From an uncultured Litoreibacter sp. (lineage in GTDB: Bacteria; Pseudomonadota; Alphaproteobacteria; Rhodobacterales; Rhodobacteraceae): DNA of 64,000 nt. Location: contig CANLUY010000001.1 in the NCBI GenBank assembly GCA_947494435.1, positions 734,001 through 798,000 of the forward strand, in the 5' to 3' direction. The position numbers and the translations under genes were made by a program. Shown piece by piece: positions 16,784-24,505 of this stretch. The notes beneath the pieces are model-generated. The model made no database searches and was not told where the DNA came from. It saw only the letters and a list, made by a program, of their open reading frames with translations. Position 1 is the stretch's first letter; each line of letters starts with the position of its first letter.

Positions 16784-17415
16784 CGGATCTGCGAAGCCAA
16801 CTCCGGCTCTATCTCGTCACCGACCCAGACCTTTGTGGCAGCACCGGCGTGGTAGAAACTGTGCGCCAAGCCGTCGCTGCAGGCGTGACGATGGTGCAAT
16901 TGCGCGACAAGACCGCCACGACCCCGGACCGGATCAAACTGGCATTGGCGGTGAAGGAGGTTTTGGCAGGCACCGGCGTGCCGTTGGTGTTCAACGATGA
17001 TGTGGATGCAGCCAAAGCCGCCGATATTGACGGTGCACATATCGGGCAGGACGACATCACCCCCGCCAAAGCCCGTGCGTGTCTCGGATCGGATAAAATC
17101 CTCGGCCTGTCCTGTGAAACACCTCAAACCGTTCAAGCCGCCGATCCGACGCTCGTTGACTACCTCGGCCTCGGCACCGTTTTCGGCACCAATACCAAAT
17201 CCGATCATAAAGCCCCGATTGGCCTCAACGGGCTTGCCGAACTTGTCGCGCTCTCACCGCTACCCAATGTCGCGATTGGCGGCCTGAAGGCCGAGCATAC
17301 AAACCACGTCTTGGCGGCAGGCGCGGACGGTTCAGCCGTCGTCTCGGCCATATGCGGGCAAACAGACATCGCAGCCGCAACACAAGCTTTCTTCAAAACA
17401 GAGATTTCAAGATGA
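16780..17415 (+). CDS. thiE: Thiamine-phosphate synthase
   Basis: ThiE couples HMP pyrophosphate with thiazole phosphate to give thiamine monophosphate. The 211-residue TIM barrel shows LYLVTDPDLCGS, TMVQLRDKTATTPDRI, GAHIGQDDITPAKAR and YLGLGTVFGTNTK, the conserved substrate- and Mg-binding loops. Length is standard. It is coupled to thiM (ATGA) and to thiD (ATGA), so one transcript delivers ThiM, ThiE and ThiD, the three enzymes that join salvaged thiazole and pyrimidine. Confidence 0.97.
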   Translation: MTDLRSQLRLYLVTDPDLCGSTGVVETVRQAVAAGVTMVQLRDKTATTPDRIKLALAVKEVLAGTGVPLVFNDDVDAAKAADIDGAHIGQDDITPAKARACLGSDKILGLSCETPQTVQAADPTLVDYLGLGTVFGTNTKSDHKAPIGLNGLAELVALSPLPNVAIGGLKAEHTNHVLAAGADGSAVVSAICGQTDIAAATQAFFKTEISR

Positions 17416-18218
17416 TACCAAATGTCCTCAGCATCGCAGGGTCCGACCCATCCGGCGGCGCCGGTATTCAAGCCGACCTCAAAGCAATCTCCGCCAATGG
17501 CGCATTCGCGATGGCCGCCCTCACAGCTCTAACCGCACAGAACACACAAGGCGTCAGCGCGATCCACCTCGTCCCGCCGGAATTCGTCGCAACACAGATC
17601 AAGGCGGTGTTTGATGACATCACCGTCGATGCGGTCAAGATCGGCATGATCGCAAACGCGTCAATCGCTGAGGCCGTTGCAGGCGCGCTCAAAACCTGCA
17701 CCGCCCCCATCGTACTTGATCCGGTGATGATCGCCAAAGGTGGCGCACCACTTCTACAACCTGACGCCGTCGTCATTGTGCGCGACAAGCTTCTTCCCCT
17801 TGCAAGCTTGCTTACGCCGAACCTGCCCGAAGCGGCACATTTTCTGGGCACAACACCCGCCACGACCCGCGCGGACATGGAACGCCAAGGCCGCGCCTTG
17901 ATCGACATGGGACCGCGAGCAGTTTTGATGAAAGGCGGGCATTTAGACGGCGCGGACAGCCCCGATTGTCTGGTCACGGCCCAGACGACCACATGGCTCG
18001 AAAGCCCCCGCGTTACCACCAAGAACACCCACGGGACCGGCTGCACCCTGTCCTCAGCCTCCGCAGCACAGCTCGCCAAAGGCCAAGATATGCCTGACGC
18101 CGTGGCCGCCGCGAAGGCTTATGTCTCCACGGCAATCGCCAACGCTGACCTGCTGAATGTCGGCACCGGGCATGGGCCGACCCATCACTTTGCAAATTTT
18201 GAGGCCAGCACATCATGA
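17412..18218 (+). CDS. thiD: Bifunctional hydroxymethylpyrimidine kinase / phosphomethylpyrimidine kinase
   Basis: ThiD phosphorylates HMP twice to HMP-PP. I use the ATG at 17412, which overlaps the thiE stop and gives the family N-terminus NVLSIAGSDPSGGAGIQADL; an upstream in-frame start at 17352 would lie inside thiE. The 268-residue ribokinase-fold protein has VLDPVMIAKGGAPLL and near its end the anion-hole motif NTHGTGCTLSSASAAQLA. The neighbours supply the thiazole branch and the condensing enzyme. Confidence 0.97.
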   Translation: MIPNVLSIAGSDPSGGAGIQADLKAISANGAFAMAALTALTAQNTQGVSAIHLVPPEFVATQIKAVFDDITVDAVKIGMIANASIAEAVAGALKTCTAPIVLDPVMIAKGGAPLLQPDAVVIVRDKLLPLASLLTPNLPEAAHFLGTTPATTRADMERQGRALIDMGPRAVLMKGGHLDGADSPDCLVTAQTTTWLESPRVTTKNTHGTGCTLSSASAAQLAKGQDMPDAVAAAKAYVSTAIANADLLNVGTGHGPTHHFANFEASTS

Positions 18219-18901
18219 CATCCACATCATACGGCAAAAGCTTCTCCCTCTGGCGCGCGGGCTGCCCCGAGGCATGGCATGACTACACACATCATAGCTT
18301 TGTTGCGGGCTTGCGCGACGGCACTCTACCCCGCGCGGCTTTCGTCCATTACCTGATCCAAGACTATGTCTTCCTTGTCCATTTCGCACGCGCGTGGTCC
18401 TTGGGTGTTGTGAAGGCAGAGACGCTCGATGAAATGAAAGTCTGCGCACGCACCGTCGATGCGCTCGTCAATCACGAGATGGCCTTGCACGTCAAAACCT
18501 GCGCAGCTGAAGGGATTGATGAAGCGACGCTCTTTAATGCCACCGAAGAAGTCGAGAACCTCGCCTACACCCGTTACGTGATTTATGCGGGCCTGCACGG
18601 GGATTTTCTTGATCTCATGGCAGTGCTCGCGCCTTGTTGCTTCGGGTACGGTGAGATCGGGCAGCGGCTCACCCGCGACGCGGCAGACACCACACCCTAT
18701 CACGACTGGATCGAGACCTATGCCGATGACGGATATCAAAGCGTTATGGCTGATGTCGGTCAGATGATTGATAGCGCGGTCTTGCGCCGCCTAGGCGACA
18801 CGCCTGAGGCCTCTCCACGATGGGCACATCTTCAAAACCGTTTCACCACCGCGACAGAGCTTGAGATCGGCTTCTGGACGATGGGATTGCGCGGCGCTTG
18901 A
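18215..18901 (+). CDS. tenA: Thiaminase II / aminopyrimidine aminohydrolase TenA
   Basis: TenA hydrolyses degraded thiamine (for example aminomethyl-aminopyrimidine) to HMP, recycling pyrimidine. The 228-residue helical protein has FVHYLIQDYVFLVHFARAWS, YTRYVIYAGLHGDFLDLM and LAPCCFGYGEIG at about 138-149; the two adjacent cysteines (141, 142) hold the catalytic cysteine position. Conserved Glu lies near the C-terminus in ATELEIGFW. The start overlaps the thiD stop (ATGA). With thiM it makes the operon a salvage and repair unit. Confidence 0.95.
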   Translation: MTSTSYGKSFSLWRAGCPEAWHDYTHHSFVAGLRDGTLPRAAFVHYLIQDYVFLVHFARAWSLGVVKAETLDEMKVCARTVDALVNHEMALHVKTCAAEGIDEATLFNATEEVENLAYTRYVIYAGLHGDFLDLMAVLAPCCFGYGEIGQRLTRDAADTTPYHDWIETYADDGYQSVMADVGQMIDSAVLRRLGDTPEASPRWAHLQNRFTTATELEIGFWTMGLRGA

Positions 18902-18936
18902 GCGCCTTTGTCCGAACCACCAGACCCGCAAAAGCA

Positions 18937-18966
18937 AAAAGCCCCGCTGGAAACAGCGGGGCTTTT
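18937..18966. terminator. Strong bidirectional terminator between tenA and rpsA
   Basis: AAAAGCCCCGCTG and CAGCGGGGCTTTT form a 13-bp perfect stem closed by a GAAA tetraloop. The plus strand ends in TTTT and the minus strand in a T-run from the A-rich 5' side, so it can end both the thiamine operon and the rpsA transcript. Confidence 0.92.
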
Positions 18967-18988
18967 CAAATCTCTAACCAAAGAAGGC

Positions 18989-20671
18989 TTACTCGTCGTC
19001 GGACTTCAAAGCCGCGCCAAGGATGTCACCCAAGGACGCACCGGAGTCAGAGGAGCCATACTGCTCAACCGCTTCCTTCTCTTCAGCAATCTCACGTGCC
19101 TTGATCGACAGACCCAGCTTGCGGGTCTTGGCGTCGACATTGGTCACACGGACGTCGATCTTGTCACCAACACCGAAACGCTCTGGACGCTGCTCGGCAC
19201 GGTCACGCGACAGGTCGGAACGACGGATGAAGGATTTCATGCCCTCATACTCGACCTCGATGCCGCCATCCTCGATGGAGGTAACCGCAACAGTGATGAT
19301 CGAGCCGCGCTTGACGCCATCGGTCGCACCCTCAAACGGATCACCGTCCAGCGCTTTGATGGACAGGCTGATACGCTCTTTCTCGACATCAACCTCGGTG
19401 ACAACGGCCTTGACCATGTCGCCTTTGCGGAAATCACCCAGCGCATCTTCACCACGGCCTTCCCATGTGATGTCGGACAGGTGCACCATGCCGTCGATGT
19501 CGTTGTCGAGGCCAACAAACAAACCAAACTCGGTGATGTTCTTGACTTCGCCTTCGATCTCTTTGCCGACAGGGTTGTTCTCTGCGAACACTTCCCATGG
19601 GTTGCGCATAGTCTGCTTGAGACCAAGGGACACACGACGCTTAGCGCTGTCGATTTCCAGAACCATGACTTCGACTTCCTGAGAGGTCGACACGATTTTG
19701 CCCGGATGCACGTTCTTCTTGGTCCAAGACATCTCAGAGACGTGCACAAGACCTTCGACACCTGGCTCCAGCTCAACAAACGCACCGTAATCGGTGATGT
19801 TGGTCACGCGGCCAGTATGCGTGGATTCCAGCGCGTATTTCGCAGCAACTTCGCCCCATGGGTCGTCTTGCAACTGCTTCATACCCAAAGAGATGCGGTG
19901 CGTCTCTTTGTTGATCTTGATGACTTGCACCTTGATCGTCTCACCGATGGTCAGGATTTCGCGCGGATCGTTCACACGACGCCATGCCATATCCGTGACG
20001 TGCAGCAGACCGTCAACGCCACCAAGATCGACAAATGCGCCGTACTCGGTGATGTTTTTGACGACACCGTCAACAGCCTGACCTTCAGACAGGTTGCCGA
20101 TAACTTCCGCACGCTGCTCAGCACGCGACTCTTCGAGGATCGCACGACGCGACACAACGATGTTGCCACGACGACGGTCCATTTTCAGGATTTGGAACGG
20201 CTGCTTCAGACCCATCAATGGGCCAGCGTCACGAACCGGACGCACGTCAACTTGTGAGCCGGGAAGGAACGCAACAGCGCCACCCAGATCCACAGTGAAG
20301 CCGCCTTTGACGCGACCAAAGATTGCGCCTTCAACGCGCTCTTCGTCTGCATAGGCTTTCTCAAGACGATCCCAAGCTTCCTCGCGGCGCGCTTTGTCGC
20401 GGCTGATGGAGGCTTCACCACGTGCATTCTCAACACGATCAAGGAAGACCTCAACCTCGTCACCAACAGACAGGTCAGGCGCTTCGCCGGGATTTGCAAA
20501 TTCTTTAAGCTCGACGCGGCCTTCCATTTTGTAGCCGATGTCGATGATGGCTTGGCCAGCTTCAATAGCGATGACTTTGCCTTTAACGACAGACCCTTCG
20601 TCGGGTGTGTCCATTTCGAAGCTTTCGTTCAAGAGGGCTTCGAATTCCTCCATAGATGCGTTTGTAGCCAT
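18989..20671 (-). CDS. rpsA: 30S ribosomal protein S1
   Basis: S1 binds mRNA leaders and delivers them to the 30S subunit. The 560-residue protein is a chain of about six S1 OB-fold repeats covering residues about 20-525; repeated cores include ITEYGAFVDLGGVDGLLHVT, ITDYGAFVELEPGVEGLVHV and ITEFGLFVGLDNDIDGMVHL. The length and repeat number match alphaproteobacterial S1. A strong bidirectional terminator follows the stop. Upstream, instead of the cmk gene often found next to rpsA, there is a long non-coding leader and an HNH gene on the other strand. Confidence 0.98.
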   Translation of the reverse strand: MATNASMEEFEALLNESFEMDTPDEGSVVKGKVIAIEAGQAIIDIGYKMEGRVELKEFANPGEAPDLSVGDEVEVFLDRVENARGEASISRDKARREEAWDRLEKAYADEERVEGAIFGRVKGGFTVDLGGAVAFLPGSQVDVRPVRDAGPLMGLKQPFQILKMDRRRGNIVVSRRAILEESRAEQRAEVIGNLSEGQAVDGVVKNITEYGAFVDLGGVDGLLHVTDMAWRRVNDPREILTIGETIKVQVIKINKETHRISLGMKQLQDDPWGEVAAKYALESTHTGRVTNITDYGAFVELEPGVEGLVHVSEMSWTKKNVHPGKIVSTSQEVEVMVLEIDSAKRRVSLGLKQTMRNPWEVFAENNPVGKEIEGEVKNITEFGLFVGLDNDIDGMVHLSDITWEGRGEDALGDFRKGDMVKAVVTEVDVEKERISLSIKALDGDPFEGATDGVKRGSIITVAVTSIEDGGIEVEYEGMKSFIRRSDLSRDRAEQRPERFGVGDKIDVRVTNVDAKTRKLGLSIKAREIAEEKEAVEQYGSSDSGASLGDILGAALKSDDE

Positions 20672-21064
20672 GTGGCGTGGGTTTCCTAATCTAATATTTA
20701 TGCGGGCCGAGCGGTTGTCTCCGCCGGTCTTTGGGTTTCAGTTGGTCGCAGGGATTTTTCAAAACAGAAAGGGCCGGAAAACCGACCCTGCCCGCCTTGA
20801 GACTGTTCTCGCCCCTTAGACAGGCGCGCGTATAGCGCGGGCTGGCGCAAAGGGCAAGAGACAGCTCACGCCACACCAAACAAAGCGCCGCTTTGGATTT
20901 GCGCGCGCATATCTACCGATTGTCACTATTAAGCCAAGGTCGGCTGTGCGGACTTTGCTGCCGTTCACTGCGCGCGATGGAATGTCCGTTTCGTCCTGTT
21001 GTAGTGCTTCACTTGCTTAGTGGTTTTGTACAAAGTTAAACGAAGAAAATTTGAGGAACAATTT
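20672..21064. other. 393-base non-coding region upstream of rpsA, with a leader hairpin
   Basis: The region holds the rpsA promoter and leader (minus strand) and the upstream of the HNH gene (plus strand). On the minus strand, bases 20788-20771 fold as GGGTCGG-TTTT-CCGGCCC followed by TTTCTGTTTT, which looks like a terminator or attenuator located about 100 bases before the rpsA start. No gene precedes it on that strand within the window, so it is either an rpsA attenuator or a relic. No protein or RNA gene seen. Confidence 0.5.
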
Positions 21065-21790
21065 ATGCCGTTTAGGGATATCCCCGTCGACATTTGGCGT
21101 ACCGTGTGGGCTGAACTGGAACAGGTTGTGGTTGACGGCGGCAGCTCCAGAAACCTTGTTCCAGATGCACGGCCTGACACTCGCCGCGCGTCCCACTGGC
21201 TTGTCAGCGGAAACTCAATCGTCTTTCTAAAGGCGGTTACGAGGCTCGCATACAGCCGATGCGGAATGGAATGGGACGGTCCGCAATCAACGGCGGTCGC
21301 CCGTTTTCTCACCGAGGAACATTTCCCGGTGGTAAGGGATAACCAACTCCGTGAGGGACTTGGGGGTCCAGACCCAGCCGAAGTCTTAGGCGAAGTTGAT
21401 CCCCCACAAACTCCTGAATATGAGACGGTTCGCCGGTTGTCGCGTCGGGAGCAGGCTCAGTTTCGCGCCAACCTGAAAAGAGCGTACGGGCCGCGATGCG
21501 AAATTTCTGGATGCGAAGTCGAGGCGGTTCTCGACGCATGTCATATACTGAGCCACGCGGCTGGAGGTCCAACAGAAGCATCTAACGGTATTCTTTTGCG
21601 GCGAGACCTTCATAGACTGTTTGATCTTGGCCTAATCGCAGTCGATCCGAAAGAACGATCTTGGCGGTTTCACGAGGACCTAGCGGATCATTACCGGGAC
21701 CTATGCGATGATCGAAATGGCCCAGATTTCGAACCTGGTGATGCTCGACTTGATAGATTCGCCGCGCATTGGCGGGCTTCTCAGCTTTGA
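21065..21790 (+). CDS. HNH endonuclease domain protein
   Basis: A 241-residue protein whose C-terminal half contains an HNH nuclease motif: a Cys pair in RCEISGC, then DACHILSHAAGG (first His), TEASNGILLRRDLHRLFDLG (Asn and final His). The N-terminal half (residues about 1-120) is unrecognised and may bind DNA or specify a target. I use the ATG at 21065, with GAGGAA nine bases upstream, instead of a GTG at 21020. Similar proteins are scattered as orphan or defence-associated nucleases. It has no partner methylase nearby. Base composition and lack of operon partners suggest transfer. Confidence 0.85.
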   Translation: MPFRDIPVDIWRTVWAELEQVVVDGGSSRNLVPDARPDTRRASHWLVSGNSIVFLKAVTRLAYSRCGMEWDGPQSTAVARFLTEEHFPVVRDNQLREGLGGPDPAEVLGEVDPPQTPEYETVRRLSRREQAQFRANLKRAYGPRCEISGCEVEAVLDACHILSHAAGGPTEASNGILLRRDLHRLFDLGLIAVDPKERSWRFHEDLADHYRDLCDDRNGPDFEPGDARLDRFAAHWRASQL

Positions 21791-21972
21791 CTATTTGAGA
21801 GCGGCACTAATTTATTTCTTGCTGGCCCACGGCACCAAAGCTGCCATCCGAGATAAATGCAGCATCAGTCACTCTGGGCTCAAACTGGACTTGCGGCGGT
21901 GCAGCAAGGCAAAATCGACGCCAGATGCCTACTATGCGGGACTTTTCGGCCATTGGGTTATTGCCGAAATAG

Positions 21973-22230
21973 CTAAGTATTACAGCTCTGGATCAGCAGG
22001 GTCCAAATTGTAAGCGGAACCAGCAATAGTATCGCAATCCCAATGTCAATGATCAGGTTACGATCATATTTGCGCTTGCCAAAAATTACCAAGGCCATTT
22101 CTTTGATTCCAAAATTATTATGTTTCGCAATGAGATAAAAAAGGGGAGCGCTACCGATAAAAAAGATTAGACTTGGCCAAAAGGAATAGTATTGCGCGCA
22201 TTCATAAGTAGTCATGGCACCTTGTTCCAT
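21973..22230 (-). CDS. Small hypothetical membrane protein
   Basis: An 85-residue product with two predicted membrane helices, SLIFFIGSAPLFYLIAK and LIIDIGIAILLLVPLTIW, joined by a basic loop (FGKRKYDRN). Two starts are possible, at 22230 and five codons later at 22215. The sequence is AT-richer than its surroundings, with codons such as ATA and TTA uncommon in neighbours, suggesting recent acquisition. I do not recognise the family. It is convergent with the HNH gene. Confidence 0.5.
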   Translation of the reverse strand: MEQGAMTTYECAQYYSFWPSLIFFIGSAPLFYLIAKHNNFGIKEMALVIFGKRKYDRNLIIDIGIAILLLVPLTIWTLLIQSCNT

Positions 22231-22414
22231 TCTTCATATCCCAGGTTCGACTATTGATTGCTCTGGCCTTATCTCATTCACAAGTTCGGGTGCAACGAAG
22301 CTTCCGCTAAGGGCTCACTGGTGACATTTCCATTGCACAACAGCCATTCAAATTTGGCCTCTTCAAAACGCGACCTAAGTCGTTCCATGCCAATCAAAAA
22401 CAGAGGACCTCGCG

Positions 22415-22888
22415 ATGGAGCTGACGACGAACTGGGAATATGTCGCGGACACTGTGATGGGGGGCGTCTCAACAGGTGCGATCTACGAAGAGGTGATCGA
22501 CGATAAAGCGGCAACAGTTCTGCGGGGCAAAGTCTCTTTGGACAATAACGGCGGCTTCATTCAGATGGCCTTTGATCTGGTGCCGGATGGGTCTGCATTT
22601 GATGCCAGCGCGTGGACCGGGATTGAGATCGAAGTGACGGGGAATGGCGCGACCTATGAGATGCGTTTGCGCACCACTGCGCTGACCCGCCCATGGCAAT
22701 CCTTTCGGGCAGAGTTCAGCCCGACAGAGCGCTGGCAAACCCTGCGTCTGCCATTTGAGGGGTTCACCGCTCATCGGACCGATGCGACCTTTGATCCCGG
22801 TGATCTACGCCGCATTGGCATTCTTGCCATCGGGCAGGAATTTGAGGCCGAGATCGCGGTTGCGACGCTGCGCCTTTATCGCGACTGA
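22415..22888 (+). CDS. CIA30 family protein
   Basis: A 157-residue jelly-roll-type protein of the CIA30 family (named for complex I intermediate-associated protein 30). The family opening is clear: NWEYVADTVMGGVSTGAIYE, then LRGKVSLDNNGGFIQMAFDL, and a late RRIGILAIGQEFEAEIAV. Mitochondrial CIA30 assists complex I assembly; bacterial members are of uncertain role, possibly carbohydrate-binding or assembly factors. AGAGGA lies six bases before the ATG. No signal peptide. It stands alone between two gene pairs. Confidence 0.88.
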   Translation: MELTTNWEYVADTVMGGVSTGAIYEEVIDDKAATVLRGKVSLDNNGGFIQMAFDLVPDGSAFDASAWTGIEIEVTGNGATYEMRLRTTALTRPWQSFRAEFSPTERWQTLRLPFEGFTAHRTDATFDPGDLRRIGILAIGQEFEAEIAVATLRLYRD

Positions 22889-23007
22889 TGTTTATGACGG
22901 GTTGATCACGCAGAATTACGCCGTTTGACGTGACTGTTATGAAAGGTGTCTGGGGCCAACGGAACCTTGGTGCTAATCTGATCTCAGATCAAAGATGGAG
23001 AGATAGA

Positions 23008-23283
23008 ATGACCTTCACAAAATTCGTCGCCGCCACCGGCCTCGCTGTCATTTTGGCAGGCCCTGTGCTGGCGGGGACCAACCTGACCCAGCTTCAGCGC
23101 TCTGTTGCAAATGTTCTGCCGACCTATGGCTATGCTAATGTGGACGTTCAGTCTTTGAATTCGGCACAACTGGCGCAGATCAACCATTTGGCTGGCAGTG
23201 GCAAAGGCCATGCCGATATCCGCGGCTCTATCGGCGCGGTCATTGAGAACCGTATCGTCAAATTCTTCGGTAAGCTCAGCTGA
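23008..23283 (+). CDS. Small secreted protein, first of a tandem pair
   Basis: A 91-residue protein with a signal peptide (FVAATGLAVILAGPVLAGT, cleavage likely after VLA at about residue 22). The mature part is about 69 residues and contains LQRSVANVLPTYGYANVDV and NSAQLAQINHLAGSG. The next gene encodes a similar protein. I choose the ATG at 23008 because GGAGAGATAG lies directly upstream; an earlier start at 22930 would spoil the signal peptide. Function unknown; probably periplasmic. Confidence 0.8.
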   Translation: MTFTKFVAATGLAVILAGPVLAGTNLTQLQRSVANVLPTYGYANVDVQSLNSAQLAQINHLAGSGKGHADIRGSIGAVIENRIVKFFGKLS

Positions 23284-23549
23284 TGGCCGGTCTGAAACCG
23301 TTTCTGTCCGCCCTTGGCCTTGCGCTTGTTGTCAGCGCGGCGCCCATCCATGCCGCGCCCAACGCGCAGCTTGTCCAATCCGTTGAAAACCGCCTCGCCG
23401 TGATCGGTATGCGGGATGTGGATGTCTCAGGTCTGAGCACATCCCAGATCGCCGCGCTTCACCTTAAGCTGCAAGGCAATTACGACAGCTTCCTGCGCCG
23501 CGTCCGCACCCAGCAAGAAGTCAAAGTGATCTTGGGCTGGGACAGCTAA
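23283..23549 (+). CDS. Small secreted protein, second of a tandem pair
   Basis: An 88-residue protein with signal peptide (ALGLALVVSAAPIHAAP, cleavage near residue 25) and a mature part LVQSVENRLAVIGMRDVDV, then LSTSQIAALHLKLQG and REVK-like end KVILGW. It aligns with the preceding protein through the pattern Q-S-V-x-N-x-L and D-V-x-x-L-x-x-x-Q-I/L-A. The start overlaps the previous stop (TGATG), so the pair is translationally coupled. The family is unnamed to me. Probably periplasmic. Confidence 0.8.
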   Translation: MAGLKPFLSALGLALVVSAAPIHAAPNAQLVQSVENRLAVIGMRDVDVSGLSTSQIAALHLKLQGNYDSFLRRVRTQQEVKVILGWDS

Positions 23550-23617
23550 CTCCCGAGATAACCATGTTTAAAAGTGGTTAAATTCAGGGAAGGTTGTTTA
23601 TTTTCATATGGTTATAA

Positions 23618-23639
23618 AATCCCCCGCATGCGGGGGATT
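23618..23639 (-). terminator. Terminator of the dgcN-dgcA-dat operon
   Basis: AATCCCCCG and CGGGGGATT form a nine-base-pair stem with a CATG loop, within a 22-base palindrome. On the minus strand it is followed by TTATAACC after ATTT, and it starts five bases past the dat stop. It may also stop the two small secreted-protein genes from the plus side. Confidence 0.75.
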
Positions 23640-23643
23640 GGTC

Positions 23644-24501
23644 TTAGACGGCTTGTTTCATGCTTTCGTCGAGATAAATCTCACGCAACCGCGCCGCAAC
23701 GGAGCCGGGCTTTCCGTCGCCCAAAGCCTCGCCATCCACCTCGACAACAGGCATCACAAAAGTAGAAGCCGACGTGATAAACGCCTCATCCGCATTCCGG
23801 GCTTCGTCCACCGTAAACGCCCGCTCCTCAACTTCCATCTGAGCGGACTTCGCAAACTTCAACACAGCCGCCCGCGTGATCCCATGTAGGATCTCGTTCC
23901 CCAGATGCCGCGTGATGATCTTCCCATCCTTTACGATGTAAGCGTTGTTAGACGAGCCCTCAGTGATCGCGCCATCCTCGAACATCCAAGCATCATCAAC
24001 CCCCGCACCCTTAGCCATCATCTTGGCCATCGAGGGGAACAAAAGCTGCGTCGTCTTGATATCACGTCGCGCCCAACGTTGATCCTCAACCGTGATGACT
24101 TTCATGCCGGTGTTGATCTTCGGGTTGTTCAAAAGGTTCGCCGTCTGCGTGAACAAAACCAGCGTCGGCTTGGTATCCGCCGGAGGGTAAGCAAAATCCC
24201 GGTCACCGGGATTGCCGCGGGTCAGTTGCAGGTAGATCATGCCTTCTTCGAGGTCGTTGCGCTTGACCAGCTCACGATGGATCTCAAGCAGCTCGTCCAT
24301 ATCGACCGTGTAATTCATACCCAGCTCGTTGACAGAGCGTTGCAGGCGCACGGCGTGGCCGTCAAACGCGATCAGTTTCCCGCCAAGGACAGAGGTCACT
24401 TCATAGACCGCATCGGCAAACAGAAAGCCACGGTCGAAGATGGAGACATTGGCCTCATTCTCAGGCAGGTAGTCGCCATTCAGGTATACGGTGCGGCTCA
24501 T
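23644..24501 (-). CDS. dat: D-amino-acid transaminase
   Basis: A class IV PLP aminotransferase of 285 residues. The sequence MSRTVYLNGDYLPENEANVS and FDRGFLFADAVYEVT match D-amino-acid transaminases. The PLP lysine is in RRDIKTTQLL (Lys149), and the cofactor loop DGAITEGSSNNAYIV follows. It interconverts D-alanine plus 2-oxoglutarate with pyruvate plus D-glutamate; branched-chain aminotransferase is less likely because of the short length. I use the ATG at 24501; a start 17 codons upstream lies within the epimerase gene end. It is third in a unit with D-glutamate catabolic genes. Confidence 0.92.
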   Translation of the reverse strand: MSRTVYLNGDYLPENEANVSIFDRGFLFADAVYEVTSVLGGKLIAFDGHAVRLQRSVNELGMNYTVDMDELLEIHRELVKRNDLEEGMIYLQLTRGNPGDRDFAYPPADTKPTLVLFTQTANLLNNPKINTGMKVITVEDQRWARRDIKTTQLLFPSMAKMMAKGAGVDDAWMFEDGAITEGSSNNAYIVKDGKIITRHLGNEILHGITRAAVLKFAKSAQMEVEERAFTVDEARNADEAFITSASTFVMPVVEVDGEALGDGKPGSVAARLREIYLDESMKQAV

Positions 24502-24505
24502 CTGT

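Noticed and set aside
18908-20257. A 449-codon plus-strand frame antisense to rpsA
   Set aside because: It includes the terminator hairpin at its start, and its His/Asp/Thr-rich sequence is the antisense of a repeat protein.
21708-22013. A 101-codon frame overlapping the end of the HNH gene
   Set aside because: It overlaps a supported gene by 83 bases, has no ribosome site and no recognisable pattern; it might still be real, but I cannot support it.
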